A stretch of 64,000 bases of DNA from Lachnospiraceae bacterium UBA7196 (lineage in GTDB: Bacteria; Bacillota; Clostridia; Lachnospirales; Lachnospiraceae): contig DKUU01000018.1 in the NCBI GenBank assembly GCA_002490835.1, positions 62,001 to 126,000 of the forward strand. The letters are read 5' to 3'. The translations under genes were made by a program, and so were the position numbers. Within the stretch, counting starts at the first letter, position 1. The number at the start of each line of letters is the position of its first letter. Below the pieces are notes generated by a model that saw only the letters and a program-made list of their open reading frames with translations, did not search any database and had not been told where the DNA came from. This document shows positions 9,117-17,769 of this stretch, one piece after another.

Positions 9117-10096
9117 ATATTTTGATCCTGAGTGCGGGCACCCGCGATAAGGTGGTGCAGTATTTTAAGAAAGAGCTGGCGGGAAAAGGCAGGGTAGTTG
9201 CCACGGATTGCTCTAATCTGGCGCCTGCGGTGTACGAGGCGGACGCCTTTTATCTGGTGCCGCGGATCACAGCGCCGGATTATCTTGACGTGATACTGGA
9301 AATCTGTAAAAAAGAAAAAATAACAGGCGTTTTTTCGTTGATCGATCCGGAACTGTCCCTTCTGGCGAAGGAGCGGGAGAAATTTTTGGCGGTGGGGACG
9401 ACGCCCATTGTCTCCGATTATGAGCTGGTGGAGACCTGCTTTGACAAGTACAGGATGTTTGAACTGCTGCAGAAAATGAAGATACCGACGGCGAAATGCT
9501 ATGCGGACAAGGAGTCCTTTTACCGTGCGCAGGAAGCGGGGGAGATTTCCTATCCTGTCTTTGTGAAGCCGGTGCGGGGCAGTGCCAGCATTCATATCAA
9601 CAAAGTGGGGAGCAGACAGGAGATCGAAGTACTCTGCGGGCTTTACGACGATCTGATGATACAGGAGTACATGGACGGACAGGAGTATGGCGCGGATGTG
9701 TATGTGGACATGCTTTCCGGCAAATGCACGGATATTTTTGTGAAAAAGAAGATCAAGATGCGGGCGGGGGAGACCGATAAGTCTGTGTCTTTTAAAGACG
9801 AAAAATTGTTTGCACTGATACGGGACTTTGCGGAAATGTGCGGTTTTCGCGGCATGATCGATATTGATATCTTTGAGATCGGCGGCGTTTATCATATTTC
9901 GGAAGTCAATCCCCGATTTGGCGGCGGCTATCCCCATGCCTACGGCTGCGGCGTCAATATGGCCGCTGCGGTGTTAAAGAATCTTTCCGGGCAGGAGAAT
10001 GAGGTGCGAATCGGCGCCTATCGGGAAGGGATCTGCATGATGAAGTATAATGAGGTGATGATACGGGATATGCAGGGAGAAGAGATTGTTCCGTAA
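9113..10096 (+). CDS. ATP-grasp enzyme (CarB-like)
   Basis: 327 residues. Central ATP-grasp features are YPVFVKPVRGSASI (about residues 145-160, phosphate-binding lysine) and EVNPRFGGGYPHAYGCG (about 265-283, Mg-binding Glu/Asn). An N-terminal pre-ATP-grasp domain precedes these. ATP-grasp enzymes join a carboxylate to an amine or thiol through an acyl phosphate. In polysaccharide loci they are found beside small sugar transferases, and attachment of an amino acid or other acid to an amino sugar is a reasonable guess, not shown here. The ATGA overlap with the upstream gene indicates translational coupling. Confidence 0.8.
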   Translation: MNILILSAGTRDKVVQYFKKELAGKGRVVATDCSNLAPAVYEADAFYLVPRITAPDYLDVILEICKKEKITGVFSLIDPELSLLAKEREKFLAVGTTPIVSDYELVETCFDKYRMFELLQKMKIPTAKCYADKESFYRAQEAGEISYPVFVKPVRGSASIHINKVGSRQEIEVLCGLYDDLMIQEYMDGQEYGADVYVDMLSGKCTDIFVKKKIKMRAGETDKSVSFKDEKLFALIRDFAEMCGFRGMIDIDIFEIGGVYHISEVNPRFGGGYPHAYGCGVNMAAAVLKNLSGQENEVRIGAYREGICMMKYNEVMIRDMQGEEIVP

Positions 10097-10111
10097 AAGG
10101 AGAGGCCAATC

Positions 10112-11197
10112 ATGAAAAAAGTACTGGTTTTAACTAATTCTTCGGGCGGATTATATGATTTCCGCGGCGAATTTATCGAGGCTCTCTGCGCGGGATACGA
10201 AGTGTATGTGAGTATGCCGGACGATGTGAAAGAGAAGGAGCTGGCGGCGCTTGGCTGTCATATCATCAAAACGCCGATCAACCGCAGGGGCATCAATCCG
10301 CTTGAGGACTTGAAGTTATACAGAGCTTACGGTAAAATAATGAAAGAATTGCAGCCTTCTTTCGTGGTGACCTATACGATCAAACCCAACATTTATGGCG
10401 GCATTGCGGCGGGCAGGCGGAAGATCCCTTATATTGCCACGATCACGGGGCTGGGCGGCGCGTTTGACAGAACGGGACTGCTGTTGCGGCTGATCGTCGT
10501 CATGTACCGGATGGGTCTGAAGCGGGCGGCCTGCGTATTTTTTCAGAACGAAGAAAATAAAAGCATCTTTCAGAATATGGGTATCACGGCGAAAAAGACG
10601 CGCATGGTCATGGGTTCCGGGGTAAGTTTAGAAAAACACAGGTATGAGCCTTATCCGGAGAGGGAGGAAGTGCATTTCCTGTTTGTGGGCCGGGTGATGA
10701 AGGAGCGGGGCATCCTTGAGTATATCGAGGCGGCCAAACGCTTACATAACGAGCGGATCTTTTTTGATATCATGGGATACTGCGACGAGGATTATCAGAC
10801 GCTTTTGGACGAGCTGGAAAAGGAAGGCGTGATCAGGCAGATCGGCTTTCAGACGCAGGTCCACGCGTATCTGGCGGCGGCGGACGCTATTGTGGTGGCG
10901 TCCTTCCATGAGGGGATGTCCAATGCCCTGATCGAGGGCGCGGCTACGGGAAGACCGGTGATCGCTTCCAATATCAGCGGCTGCAGGGAGGCTTTCGAGG
11001 AGGGTGTGACAGGTTTTGGCTTTACGCCGGGGAAGGCTGAGGAGCTGATCGGCGCTATGAAGAAATTCCTTTCTCTTACGGGTAAGGAGCGCGCGGCTAT
11101 GGGGAAGCGCGGCCGGGAGAAGATGGAGCGGGAGTTTGACAGAAAATTGGTGACAGCGTCTTATATGGAAGAGGTAACAGAGAATTTAAATAAATAA
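10112..11197 (+). CDS. Glycosyltransferase family 4
   Basis: 361 residues, GT-B fold. The N-terminal half (SSGGLYDFRGEFIEAL, then YTIKPNIYGGIAAG) resembles PglA/CapM-type enzymes that add the second sugar to an undecaprenyl-linked bacillosamine-like sugar. The C-terminal donor site has FHEGMSNALIEGA near residue 265, containing the E...E retaining-GT4 signature. It acts in the cytoplasm on the lipid-linked intermediate. Position directly after the initiating enzyme and the ATP-grasp gene suits an early step. Donor and acceptor are not readable from sequence. Confidence 0.85.
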   Translation: MKKVLVLTNSSGGLYDFRGEFIEALCAGYEVYVSMPDDVKEKELAALGCHIIKTPINRRGINPLEDLKLYRAYGKIMKELQPSFVVTYTIKPNIYGGIAAGRRKIPYIATITGLGGAFDRTGLLLRLIVVMYRMGLKRAACVFFQNEENKSIFQNMGITAKKTRMVMGSGVSLEKHRYEPYPEREEVHFLFVGRVMKERGILEYIEAAKRLHNERIFFDIMGYCDEDYQTLLDELEKEGVIRQIGFQTQVHAYLAAADAIVVASFHEGMSNALIEGAATGRPVIASNISGCREAFEEGVTGFGFTPGKAEELIGAMKKFLSLTGKERAAMGKRGREKMEREFDRKLVTASYMEEVTENLNK

Positions 11198-11224
11198 CAT
11201 ACGTTACGATGTGGAGGAAAGAGC

Positions 11225-12541
11225 ATGGATTTGTATGAAAAACTGGTGAGCGGGGAGGAGAAGCTCTCTCTTGTGGGTCTTGGCTATGTCGGAATGCCGA
11301 TCGCGGTGGCCTTTGCAAAGAAGATCAAGGTGGTGGGGTTTGACTTGAATGAAGAAAAAATCAACCTTTACCGCAGCGGCGTCGATCCCACGAACGAGGT
11401 GGGTGGCGAGGTGATCAAAAACACGACCGTGGAGTTTACGGCGGACCCCGCAAAGCTGAAAGAGGCGAAATTTCATATCGTGGCGGTGCCGACGCCTGTC
11501 AATGACGACCATACGCCTGATCTTTCTCCGGTGGAGGGTGCCAGCCGCATTCTGGGGCAGAATCTGACCAAGGGCTCCGTGGTAGTGTTCGAATCGACTG
11601 TTTATCCGGGTGTGACCGAGGAGATCTGCGTGCCGATTTTAGAGAAAGAATCTGGCTTGACCTGCGGTGTGGATTTTAAGATTGGCTACTCGCCTGAGCG
11701 CATCAATCCGGGCGATAAGGTACACCGACTGGAGACGATCACAAAAATCGTGTCCGGTATGGACGAAGAGACGCTGGACGTCGTTGCAAAGGTGTACGAA
11801 CTGGTGGTGGAAGCCGGCGTTTACCGTGCGGAGTCCATCAAAGTGGCGGAGGCGGCCAAGGTCATCGAGAACAGCCAGAGAGATATCAATATTGCGTTTA
11901 TGAATGAACTTTCCATGATTTTTCACCGCATGAATATCGATACGAAGGCAGTATTGGATGCAGCGGGTACGAAGTGGAATTTCCTGAAGTTTATGCCCGG
12001 ACTGGTGGGGGGCCACTGTATCGGCGTGGATCCTTATTATCTGACCTACAAGGCGGAGGAGCTGGGCTACCACTCTCAGATCATCCTCTCCGGCAGGCGG
12101 ATCAACGACGACATGGGAAAATATGTGGCGGAGAGTCTTGTGAAGATGCTGATCAAGGCGGATATTCCGGTGAAGCATGCAAAGGTGGCGATTCTTGGCT
12201 TTACGTTCAAGGAGAACTGCCCTGATACCAGAAATACCAAAGTGATCGATATCTACAGGGAACTTGGCGAATACGGAATTTCGCCGCTGGTGGTCGATCC
12301 GTCCGCGGACGCAGAGGAGGCGAAGCGCCTGTACGGTATCACCTTCCGCTCCATGGAGGATATAAAGGATATGGATGCCGTGATCATCGCGGTGGCGCAC
12401 GACGCTTTCCTGAAACTTGACAGGGAGCGGATCGGCGCTTTCTATCAGGCGGCGCATAAACGCAAGGTTTTGATGGATATTAAGGGTATGCTGGATCGAA
12501 AAGCGTATCTGTCAGAGGATTATCTGTATTGGAGATTGTAG
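11225..12541 (+). CDS. UDP-N-acetylhexosamine 6-dehydrogenase (WbpO/TviB/WecC-like)
   Basis: 438 residues, the full length for UDP-glucose/GDP-mannose dehydrogenases. The NAD site is GLGYVGMP (about residues 18-25). The catalytic cysteine is C265 in GGHCIGVDPYYL, and FKENCPDTRNTKV marks the third domain. The GGHCIGVDPYYL form is characteristic of enzymes that oxidise UDP-HexNAc, such as WbpO and TviB, giving UDP-HexNAcA. Together with the epimerase two genes on, a UDP-GalNAcA supply is likely (inference). A GGAGG-type site precedes the ATG. The 3' end overlaps the next gene by 13 bases. Confidence 0.9.
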   Translation: MDLYEKLVSGEEKLSLVGLGYVGMPIAVAFAKKIKVVGFDLNEEKINLYRSGVDPTNEVGGEVIKNTTVEFTADPAKLKEAKFHIVAVPTPVNDDHTPDLSPVEGASRILGQNLTKGSVVVFESTVYPGVTEEICVPILEKESGLTCGVDFKIGYSPERINPGDKVHRLETITKIVSGMDEETLDVVAKVYELVVEAGVYRAESIKVAEAAKVIENSQRDINIAFMNELSMIFHRMNIDTKAVLDAAGTKWNFLKFMPGLVGGHCIGVDPYYLTYKAEELGYHSQIILSGRRINDDMGKYVAESLVKMLIKADIPVKHAKVAILGFTFKENCPDTRNTKVIDIYRELGEYGISPLVVDPSADAEEAKRLYGITFRSMEDIKDMDAVIIAVAHDAFLKLDRERIGAFYQAAHKRKVLMDIKGMLDRKAYLSEDYLYWRL

Positions 12542-13890
12542 AAAAGAAAACGACTGTAATTAAATCAGGGTGTATTTTGGCAGGGCTGCTCCTCTTCTTT
12601 TGGGGGATGCTTGCGGCTTACGGCGTCGGTATTTACAATGACTCCCAGCAGTATATCACGATGCACATCCACAGGGAACCCTTGTATCCTCTGTTTCTGG
12701 CGTTCTTCCGGAAGTTGTGCGGCGAAGGCTATCTGCCTTTCGCGGCGGCGGCGCAGGGTATTTTAGCGGCTCTTGGCATCTGGAAGCTTACGGCGTATCT
12801 GACCGGACGGTTTGCGCTGCGGCTGTGGGAAGAATTAATCGTTTTGCTGCTGCAGCTTGCGCCCCATCTGGTGATCCGCTATGTGTCGGCGATGCACATT
12901 TTTGTGCAAAATTCCGTGATGAGCGAGGCGCTGTGCTTTCCGCTGTTCAGCTTTTTTTTGTATTACCTTCTACGGATGCTGTTGGAAGATGAGCGGCGGG
13001 ACATTTTGCTCTCTCTGGCCTTTGCATGGCTGCTTTCCATGACCAGAGGGCAGATGATGACGACGATCCTTCTGTGGGCGCTTTTGTTTGGAGGGAAGCT
13101 GGCTACCAAGAAAAAATACCGCATGTTATTAATTCCGGCGGCAGCAGTGTTTATTACCTTCGCTTTCCGCAGTCTGACGGTCCATGTGTACAATTACGGG
13201 GTGACGGGCTACTTTATGGGGAATACTTACGGCAAGGTGAACACGCTGACCAATGTGATGTATGCCTGCGATGAGGAGGACGGGGCTGTTTTTCCGGAGG
13301 GCAGTCTTGAACGCACGTTTTTTGACAGCTTTTACGGACAGGCGATGGAACGGGGCATGAATCATACCTTCGGCGGCGACCGTTTTGGAGAAAGGGCGGC
13401 GCATCTGGAAGAAACGCACGATATTTTGAAATTCGATGTGCTGGAAGCGGGATTTTCGGTCTACTATTTCGGACTGGGTAAGGTGGATTATTACCAACAG
13501 AGCAGCATGTCGGACGAGATGGCGGGACGGATGATCGTCAAACTTTTGCCGGCCTGTCTGGGGCAGTGGCTCTACGATTACATTCTGCTTTGCCGAAACG
13601 GGTTTATCAGGAGCATAGCTGTCGTGCATCCCCTGATTACGCCCATTGCCGTTTTTCTGTATCTGGCGGCGGTAGGGCTGTCTCTGCGGCAGGTATGGAA
13701 GAAGCGTAAGTTTGAGGCGGCGGGGGTCTGTATGGTGGCGCTTCTTTTCATAGCCGCCAATGTCTGCGCCACATCTCTCACTATCATGTGTCTGTCGCGG
13801 TATATGGTCTATGGATTTTCGATTTTCTATATTGCCTTGTTTCTTCTGCTGCGGGAGGAAATTAAAAACAAAATAAAGGAGATAAAATAA
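12529..13890 (+). CDS. Multi-spanning membrane protein of unknown function, possibly GT-C type
   Basis: 453 residues with about ten hydrophobic segments. After the first segment a loop contains YNDSQQYITMHIHREPLYPL. An acidic residue followed by EPLYPLFL is reminiscent of the first periplasmic loop of GT-C glycosyltransferases (family 39-like), but this is not a firm match. The TTG start at 12529 lies inside the end of the dehydrogenase gene, with AGAGGA ten bases upstream, implying coupled translation. A polymerase, flippase or sugar-adding role is possible from context. Confidence 0.55.
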   Translation: MEIVEKKTTVIKSGCILAGLLLFFWGMLAAYGVGIYNDSQQYITMHIHREPLYPLFLAFFRKLCGEGYLPFAAAAQGILAALGIWKLTAYLTGRFALRLWEELIVLLLQLAPHLVIRYVSAMHIFVQNSVMSEALCFPLFSFFLYYLLRMLLEDERRDILLSLAFAWLLSMTRGQMMTTILLWALLFGGKLATKKKYRMLLIPAAAVFITFAFRSLTVHVYNYGVTGYFMGNTYGKVNTLTNVMYACDEEDGAVFPEGSLERTFFDSFYGQAMERGMNHTFGGDRFGERAAHLEETHDILKFDVLEAGFSVYYFGLGKVDYYQQSSMSDEMAGRMIVKLLPACLGQWLYDYILLCRNGFIRSIAVVHPLITPIAVFLYLAAVGLSLRQVWKKRKFEAAGVCMVALLFIAANVCATSLTIMCLSRYMVYGFSIFYIALFLLLREEIKNKIKEIK

Positions 13891-13891
13891 C

Positions 13892-14869
13892 ATGGGTTAC
13901 AGAGACATCACATTTGACAAAGGAAGCGTATTTTTAGTAGGCGGCGGCGCAGGGTTTATCGGCTCGAATCTCTGCGAAGCGATACTGGAGATGGGGTATG
14001 AGGTGCGCTGTCTGGACGATCTTTCCACAGGAAAGTATGAGAATATCGAACCGCTTACGGCAAACAGCCGCTTCACCTTTATCAGGGGCGACATCCGTGA
14101 TCTGGATACCTGCAAGGCGGCCTGCGAGGGCGTGACTTACGTACTCAATCAGGCGGCATGGGGCAGCGTTCCCAGAAGTATCGAGATGCCGCTTCTCTAT
14201 GAGGAGATCAATATCCGCGGCACGCTCAACATGATGGAGGCGGCGCGGGTGTGCGGCGTTAAAAAGTTTGTCTATGCGTCCAGTTCTTCCGTTTACGGCG
14301 ATTCTACGGAGTTGCCGAAGAAGGAAGGCAGGGAGGGGAAGGTGATATCCCCCTACGCGCTCACCAAGAAAACGAACGAGGAGTACGGGCGGCTTTACAA
14401 GGAGCTGTACGGACTTGACACCTATGGGCTTCGCTATTTCAATGTCTTTGGCCGCAGGCAGGACCCGAACGGCATGTATGCGGCGGTGATCCCTAAATTT
14501 TTAAAGCAGCTTCTTCACGGGGAGGTGCCGACCATCAACGGGGACGGCAGACAATCCCGCGATTTTACTTATATTGACAATGTGATCGAGGCCAATCTGC
14601 GTGCCTGCAAGGCGGATTCGTCCGCGGCCGGGGAGGCTTTCAATATCGGTGCCGGCGGAAGACTTTTCCTGATTGATATGTATGAGCATCTCTGCAAGGC
14701 GCTGGGCGTTTCGGTGGAGCCGGTCTTTGGTCCGCCCAGAGCAGGCGACGTGCGTGATTCCAATGCCGATATCACCAAGGCGCGGACGCTTCTGGGGTAT
14801 GATCCTGAGTATGATTTTGAAAAAGGGATCGCGCTGGTGATCGACTGGTATCGGGAATACTTGAAATAA
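13892..14869 (+). CDS. NAD-dependent nucleotide-sugar epimerase (UDP-GlcNAc 4-epimerase type)
   Basis: 325 residues, extended SDR fold. GGGAGFIGSN (about residues 17-26) is the NAD motif. Catalytic residues are the SSSSVYG serine (about 125-131) and YALTK (Y155, K159). RYFNVFGRRQDP (about 190) and NIGAGG are typical of WbpP/GalE-like C4-epimerases acting on UDP-HexNAc. With the UDP-HexNAc dehydrogenase two genes upstream it could provide GalNAc/GalNAcA-series precursors. AAAGGAG precedes the ATG by about seven bases and the gene follows the previous stop by one base. Confidence 0.88.
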   Translation: MGYRDITFDKGSVFLVGGGAGFIGSNLCEAILEMGYEVRCLDDLSTGKYENIEPLTANSRFTFIRGDIRDLDTCKAACEGVTYVLNQAAWGSVPRSIEMPLLYEEINIRGTLNMMEAARVCGVKKFVYASSSSVYGDSTELPKKEGREGKVISPYALTKKTNEEYGRLYKELYGLDTYGLRYFNVFGRRQDPNGMYAAVIPKFLKQLLHGEVPTINGDGRQSRDFTYIDNVIEANLRACKADSSAAGEAFNIGAGGRLFLIDMYEHLCKALGVSVEPVFGPPRAGDVRDSNADITKARTLLGYDPEYDFEKGIALVIDWYREYLK

Positions 14870-14882
14870 TTGGGAGAAGGAT

Positions 14883-15818
14883 ATGGAGTTTAGGGTAGGC
14901 GGCCGCCGCATACAGATTGAAAAAGAATATCAGATCGACGGCACGATGCCGAAGATTTATAACGCCGAAGGGCGGCTGCTTGAAACCTATTTTATCAAAA
15001 ACAGGCATTCCAGACATGCGCCTTTTGGACATGAGGGGAAATACTTTTTCTGGGACCGTTATAATTATGGGCTTCCCACACATTTTTACGGCCCGGAATC
15101 CATGACAAAGCCGCTGGGAAAACCGACTGTCAAGTACGGGATGCTGACGGAATCGCGGACGATCGCGCCACAGGATTATGAGGTGTTTCGCAAACATAAG
15201 GGTTTGGAACAGGACTTTCGTTATATCTTTACGTATGATGAGAGGATTTTGAACGAAATTGAGAATGCCAGATTTTATCCCGTGGCGGCGGGGATCTGGA
15301 ACCGTGAGCGCAAGGACGGGCTTTATTTAAAGAAGGACCGCGACCTGTCGATCCTGTCTTCCGATAAGGTGATGTGCGATTTGCACAGGTTTCGTCTGGA
15401 ACTTGCAAAAACATGTAAAAAAGAACGACTGGCCGATACGTTTGGCAGGTTTGACGGCGGGGATTATGTGCAGAGCGTGGATGAAACGCTGGACCGTTAC
15501 CGTTTCTCACTGATCATCGAGAACGATATTTCGGATTACTATTTTTCCGAGCGACTCACGAGCTGTCTGGCCGCGCAGACGATACCGGTGTATCTGGGCG
15601 CGCGAAAGATTGGCGATTTCTTCAATACGGACGGGATGATCCTTTTAGAGAAGCCGGATATAGTAGAAGCGAAGCGCAAAATCGCGGCATGTACGAGAGA
15701 AGAGTATGAGGCGAGACTGCCAGCGGTGCTGGATAATTACGAGAGAGTGCGGGAATATGAGAATATGCAGGACTATCTCTATGAACATTATTTAGCAAAT
15801 TGCAAAACGCATTTATAA
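14883..15818 (+). CDS. GT10-family (alpha-1,3/4) fucosyltransferase-like protein
   Basis: 311 residues. The C-terminal half carries the GT10 signature: YRFSLIIENDISDYYFSERL followed by TIPVYLGA (about residues 205-240), the donor-binding motif of alpha-1,3-fucosyltransferases. The N-terminal acceptor half is short, as in bacterial enzymes. It would add fucose from GDP-fucose to an internal GlcNAc-type residue, but no GDP-fucose synthesis genes are in this window. Its stop is nine bases before the left arm of the structured repeat at 15827-15957. Confidence 0.82.
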   Translation: MEFRVGGRRIQIEKEYQIDGTMPKIYNAEGRLLETYFIKNRHSRHAPFGHEGKYFFWDRYNYGLPTHFYGPESMTKPLGKPTVKYGMLTESRTIAPQDYEVFRKHKGLEQDFRYIFTYDERILNEIENARFYPVAAGIWNRERKDGLYLKKDRDLSILSSDKVMCDLHRFRLELAKTCKKERLADTFGRFDGGDYVQSVDETLDRYRFSLIIENDISDYYFSERLTSCLAAQTIPVYLGARKIGDFFNTDGMILLEKPDIVEAKRKIAACTREEYEARLPAVLDNYERVREYENMQDYLYEHYLANCKTHL

Positions 15819-15826
15819 TCGTTGAT

Positions 15827-15957
15827 ATTGTACAAATAGCATAACCAACGCAGACGCGCTTTCGCTCCGTCGAACGTAGTGGTACTAGGCTCGAAAGAAC
15901 CTCGCCAAGTACCAACGTTCTCCAAGGGTCTGCTTATGGTTATACTATTTGCACAAT
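15827..15957. repeat. Structured dispersed repeat, copy 1
   Basis: 131 bases made of an outer 21-bp stem (15827-15847 with 15937-15957), an inner 6-bp stem (GCAGAC 15850-15855 with GTCTGC 15928-15933) and a conserved core. The core holds a further hairpin: GAACGT with ACGTTC, TGGTACT with AGTACCA, and GGC with GCC. The core matches the copy at 46070-46204 almost base for base, while the outer arms are unrelated between copies. The two imperfect pairs of the outer stem are C-A and A-C on the + strand but become G-U wobbles on the minus strand, hinting that the functional single strand is the minus one. The remaining bases to 16021 hold only the next gene's ribosome site. Confidence 0.85.
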
Positions 15958-16021
15958 TATTTAAGGCTGAGAGGCGTTTCGCAATTGTTTGTGTATCGAA
16001 AGAAAAGAGGATGAGAGTGTT

Positions 16022-16942
16022 ATGAAGTACAAAGTCGTCGTATTCGGGGTGAAGGATACCTCGGAGAATATCGTAAGCTTTATTCAGGAGGAAATCTGCC
16101 CCGTGGATCTGGTCATCACCATCAGTCCGGAGGTGACGAAGAAGAACCAGATTTCCGGATACAAAGGGTTATCGATTCTCACGGAAAAGTATGGCATCCC
16201 CGTACATGAAGCGGACAGCTATTTTCTGACAGACGAAAAGACACAGAGATTAATGCGGGAAAACGAATTTGATATTGGCATCTCGATGGGCTGGCAGAGA
16301 CTGGTGCCCAAATCGGTACTGGATTGTTTTCAGTACGGTGTATTCGGCTTTCACGGCAACAGCGGTTACCTTCCCTTCGGCAGGGGGCGTTCCCCGCTCA
16401 ACTGGTCGGTCATTCTCGGCGACACCCGCTTTAATCTGAATCTGTTCCGCTATGACGAGAAGGCGGACAGCCCGAATATCTTTGCCACGGAAATGTTCTC
16501 CATCACGCCGCACGACGATATCCGCACGGCCCAATACAAGAACATGATCTGCTCGAAACGCCTGATCCGCAAGCTGCTTGCCGCTTACGAGAGCGGAGAG
16601 GTCAAGGTGCGCACGGAGTCCAAGGATTTTGACTCTTGGTATGAGAAACGCACGGCGGCGGACGGTAAGATTGATTTCCATAAAAGAACACGTGATATTT
16701 ATAATCTAATCCGCGGGGTGGCCGCGCCTTTTCCGGGCGCTTTCGCGTTCTGTAAGGGGGAGGAAGTGCGGATCTGGGAGGCGCATCCTTTCGATGAGAT
16801 GATCGATTTTTCGGCCTATGCACCGGGGGAGGTCATCGACGTGTTTGACGAAAAACCTGTGGTGCGCACGGTGGACGGATCGCTTTTGATCGACAGGTAC
16901 GAGTGCGTCTGCAATCTGCAGGCGGGAGATTTACTGGAATAG
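16022..16942 (+). CDS. Formyltransferase-family protein with altered active site
   Basis: 306 residues from the ATG at 16022 (AGAGG 11 bases upstream); the frame is open from a TTG at 15989. The fold resembles methionyl-tRNA/sugar formyltransferases: an N-terminal Rossmann-type half, then HGNSGYLPFGRGRSPLNW and a C-terminal FMT_C-like region (WYEKRTAADGKIDF, IYNLIRGVAAPFPGAF). In the usual Asn-x-His...Asp triad the Asn position is Gly (G109-F110-H111); an Asp is present near D149. Known sugar relatives (ArnA, VioF, WlaRD) formylate amino sugars with N10-formyl-THF. Whether this protein is active is open. The neighbouring amino-sugar genes make a role on a sugar amine plausible. Confidence 0.75.
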   Translation: MKYKVVVFGVKDTSENIVSFIQEEICPVDLVITISPEVTKKNQISGYKGLSILTEKYGIPVHEADSYFLTDEKTQRLMRENEFDIGISMGWQRLVPKSVLDCFQYGVFGFHGNSGYLPFGRGRSPLNWSVILGDTRFNLNLFRYDEKADSPNIFATEMFSITPHDDIRTAQYKNMICSKRLIRKLLAAYESGEVKVRTESKDFDSWYEKRTAADGKIDFHKRTRDIYNLIRGVAAPFPGAFAFCKGEEVRIWEAHPFDEMIDFSAYAPGEVIDVFDEKPVVRTVDGSLLIDRYECVCNLQAGDLLE

Positions 16943-16985
16943 GGATGCAGATGCACGCTGTTTCAAAGCATCATCATGGAGGCTT

Positions 16986-17726
16986 GTGGGATTTGGTATG
17001 AGGATAGCGGTTCGACTGGACGATATCGCGCCCGCTATGGATTGGGAAAAGTTCCATGCGTTTGCGGCGCTTTTGGATGAATATGATATTAAGCCCCTGA
17101 TCGGCGTAGTGCCCGACAACCGGGATGAGAACCTGAACCGGGGCGCTTTTAGAGAAGACTTTTGGGAAGTTGTAAAAAGGCGTCAGGAAGAAGGTTGGGT
17201 GGTGGCCCAACACGGCTGTTATCATCTGTATACGCAGAAGAAGGGCGGCGTTTTCCCCTTAAATGATTTCTCGGAGTTCGCGGGCGTGCCCTACGAGGAG
17301 CAGCTTGCCCTGCTGGCGCACGGGAAAGGGATTCTTAAGGAACACGGGATAGAGACAGCGCTTTTTATGGCGCCGGCCCATTCTTATGACAGGAATACTT
17401 TGCGGGCCTTGAAACAGACAGGCTTTAAGGGGCTGACGGACGGATTCGGCAGCAGACCGTATCTGCGGCAGGGCCTGACCTTTTATCCCATTTCTTTTCG
17501 GCTGGCCGGCAGTCTGAAAAAAGAGAAGGGGCTCACCACAATGGTGGTACACACCAATACGCTGAACGACCGGGATATGGAAAAATACCGCAAGATATTT
17601 GCGGAACAAAAGGTGATATCCTACGGGGAATATCTGCGGGAAAAGGCAGGAAAAAGGACAGCCGCAGGGCATATGTGGGAATATGCGCTGGCAGTGTTTA
17701 AGCATGTGCTGGTGAAATTTTCATAG
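16986..17726 (+). CDS. DUF2334 / NodB-like polysaccharide deacetylase-family protein
   Basis: 246 residues. RLDDIAPAMDW near the N terminus, AQHGCYHLY (about residue 75) and FMAPAHSYDRNTL (about 120) match the metal-binding and catalytic blocks of DUF2334/NodB-type carbohydrate esterases. No signal peptide or membrane segment is visible, so it would act in the cytoplasm, for instance on a nucleotide sugar or lipid-linked sugar. The start is uncertain: GGAGG at 16978-16982 is three bases from GTG 16986 and 15 bases from ATG 16998. It follows the formyltransferase-like gene, so these two may act on the same amino group (inference). Confidence 0.75.
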   Translation: MGFGMRIAVRLDDIAPAMDWEKFHAFAALLDEYDIKPLIGVVPDNRDENLNRGAFREDFWEVVKRRQEEGWVVAQHGCYHLYTQKKGGVFPLNDFSEFAGVPYEEQLALLAHGKGILKEHGIETALFMAPAHSYDRNTLRALKQTGFKGLTDGFGSRPYLRQGLTFYPISFRLAGSLKKEKGLTTMVVHTNTLNDRDMEKYRKIFAEQKVISYGEYLREKAGKRTAAGHMWEYALAVFKHVLVKFS

Positions 17727-17769
17727 AGGGATAGTTGATTGGTGAAATGCGGATAGTCAGGAGGCGCTT

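Noticed and set aside
8834..9937. 367-residue minus-strand open frame
   Set aside because: Antisense to the sugar transferase and ATP-grasp genes; no motif and shadow-like composition.
15622..15915. Open frames on the minus strand of both repeats sharing the peptide start MVLGEVLSSLVPLRS
   Set aside because: The shared peptide is only the translation of the conserved repeat core. It begins at a TTG with no ribosome site and runs on into unrelated sequence, so it is not a protein family.
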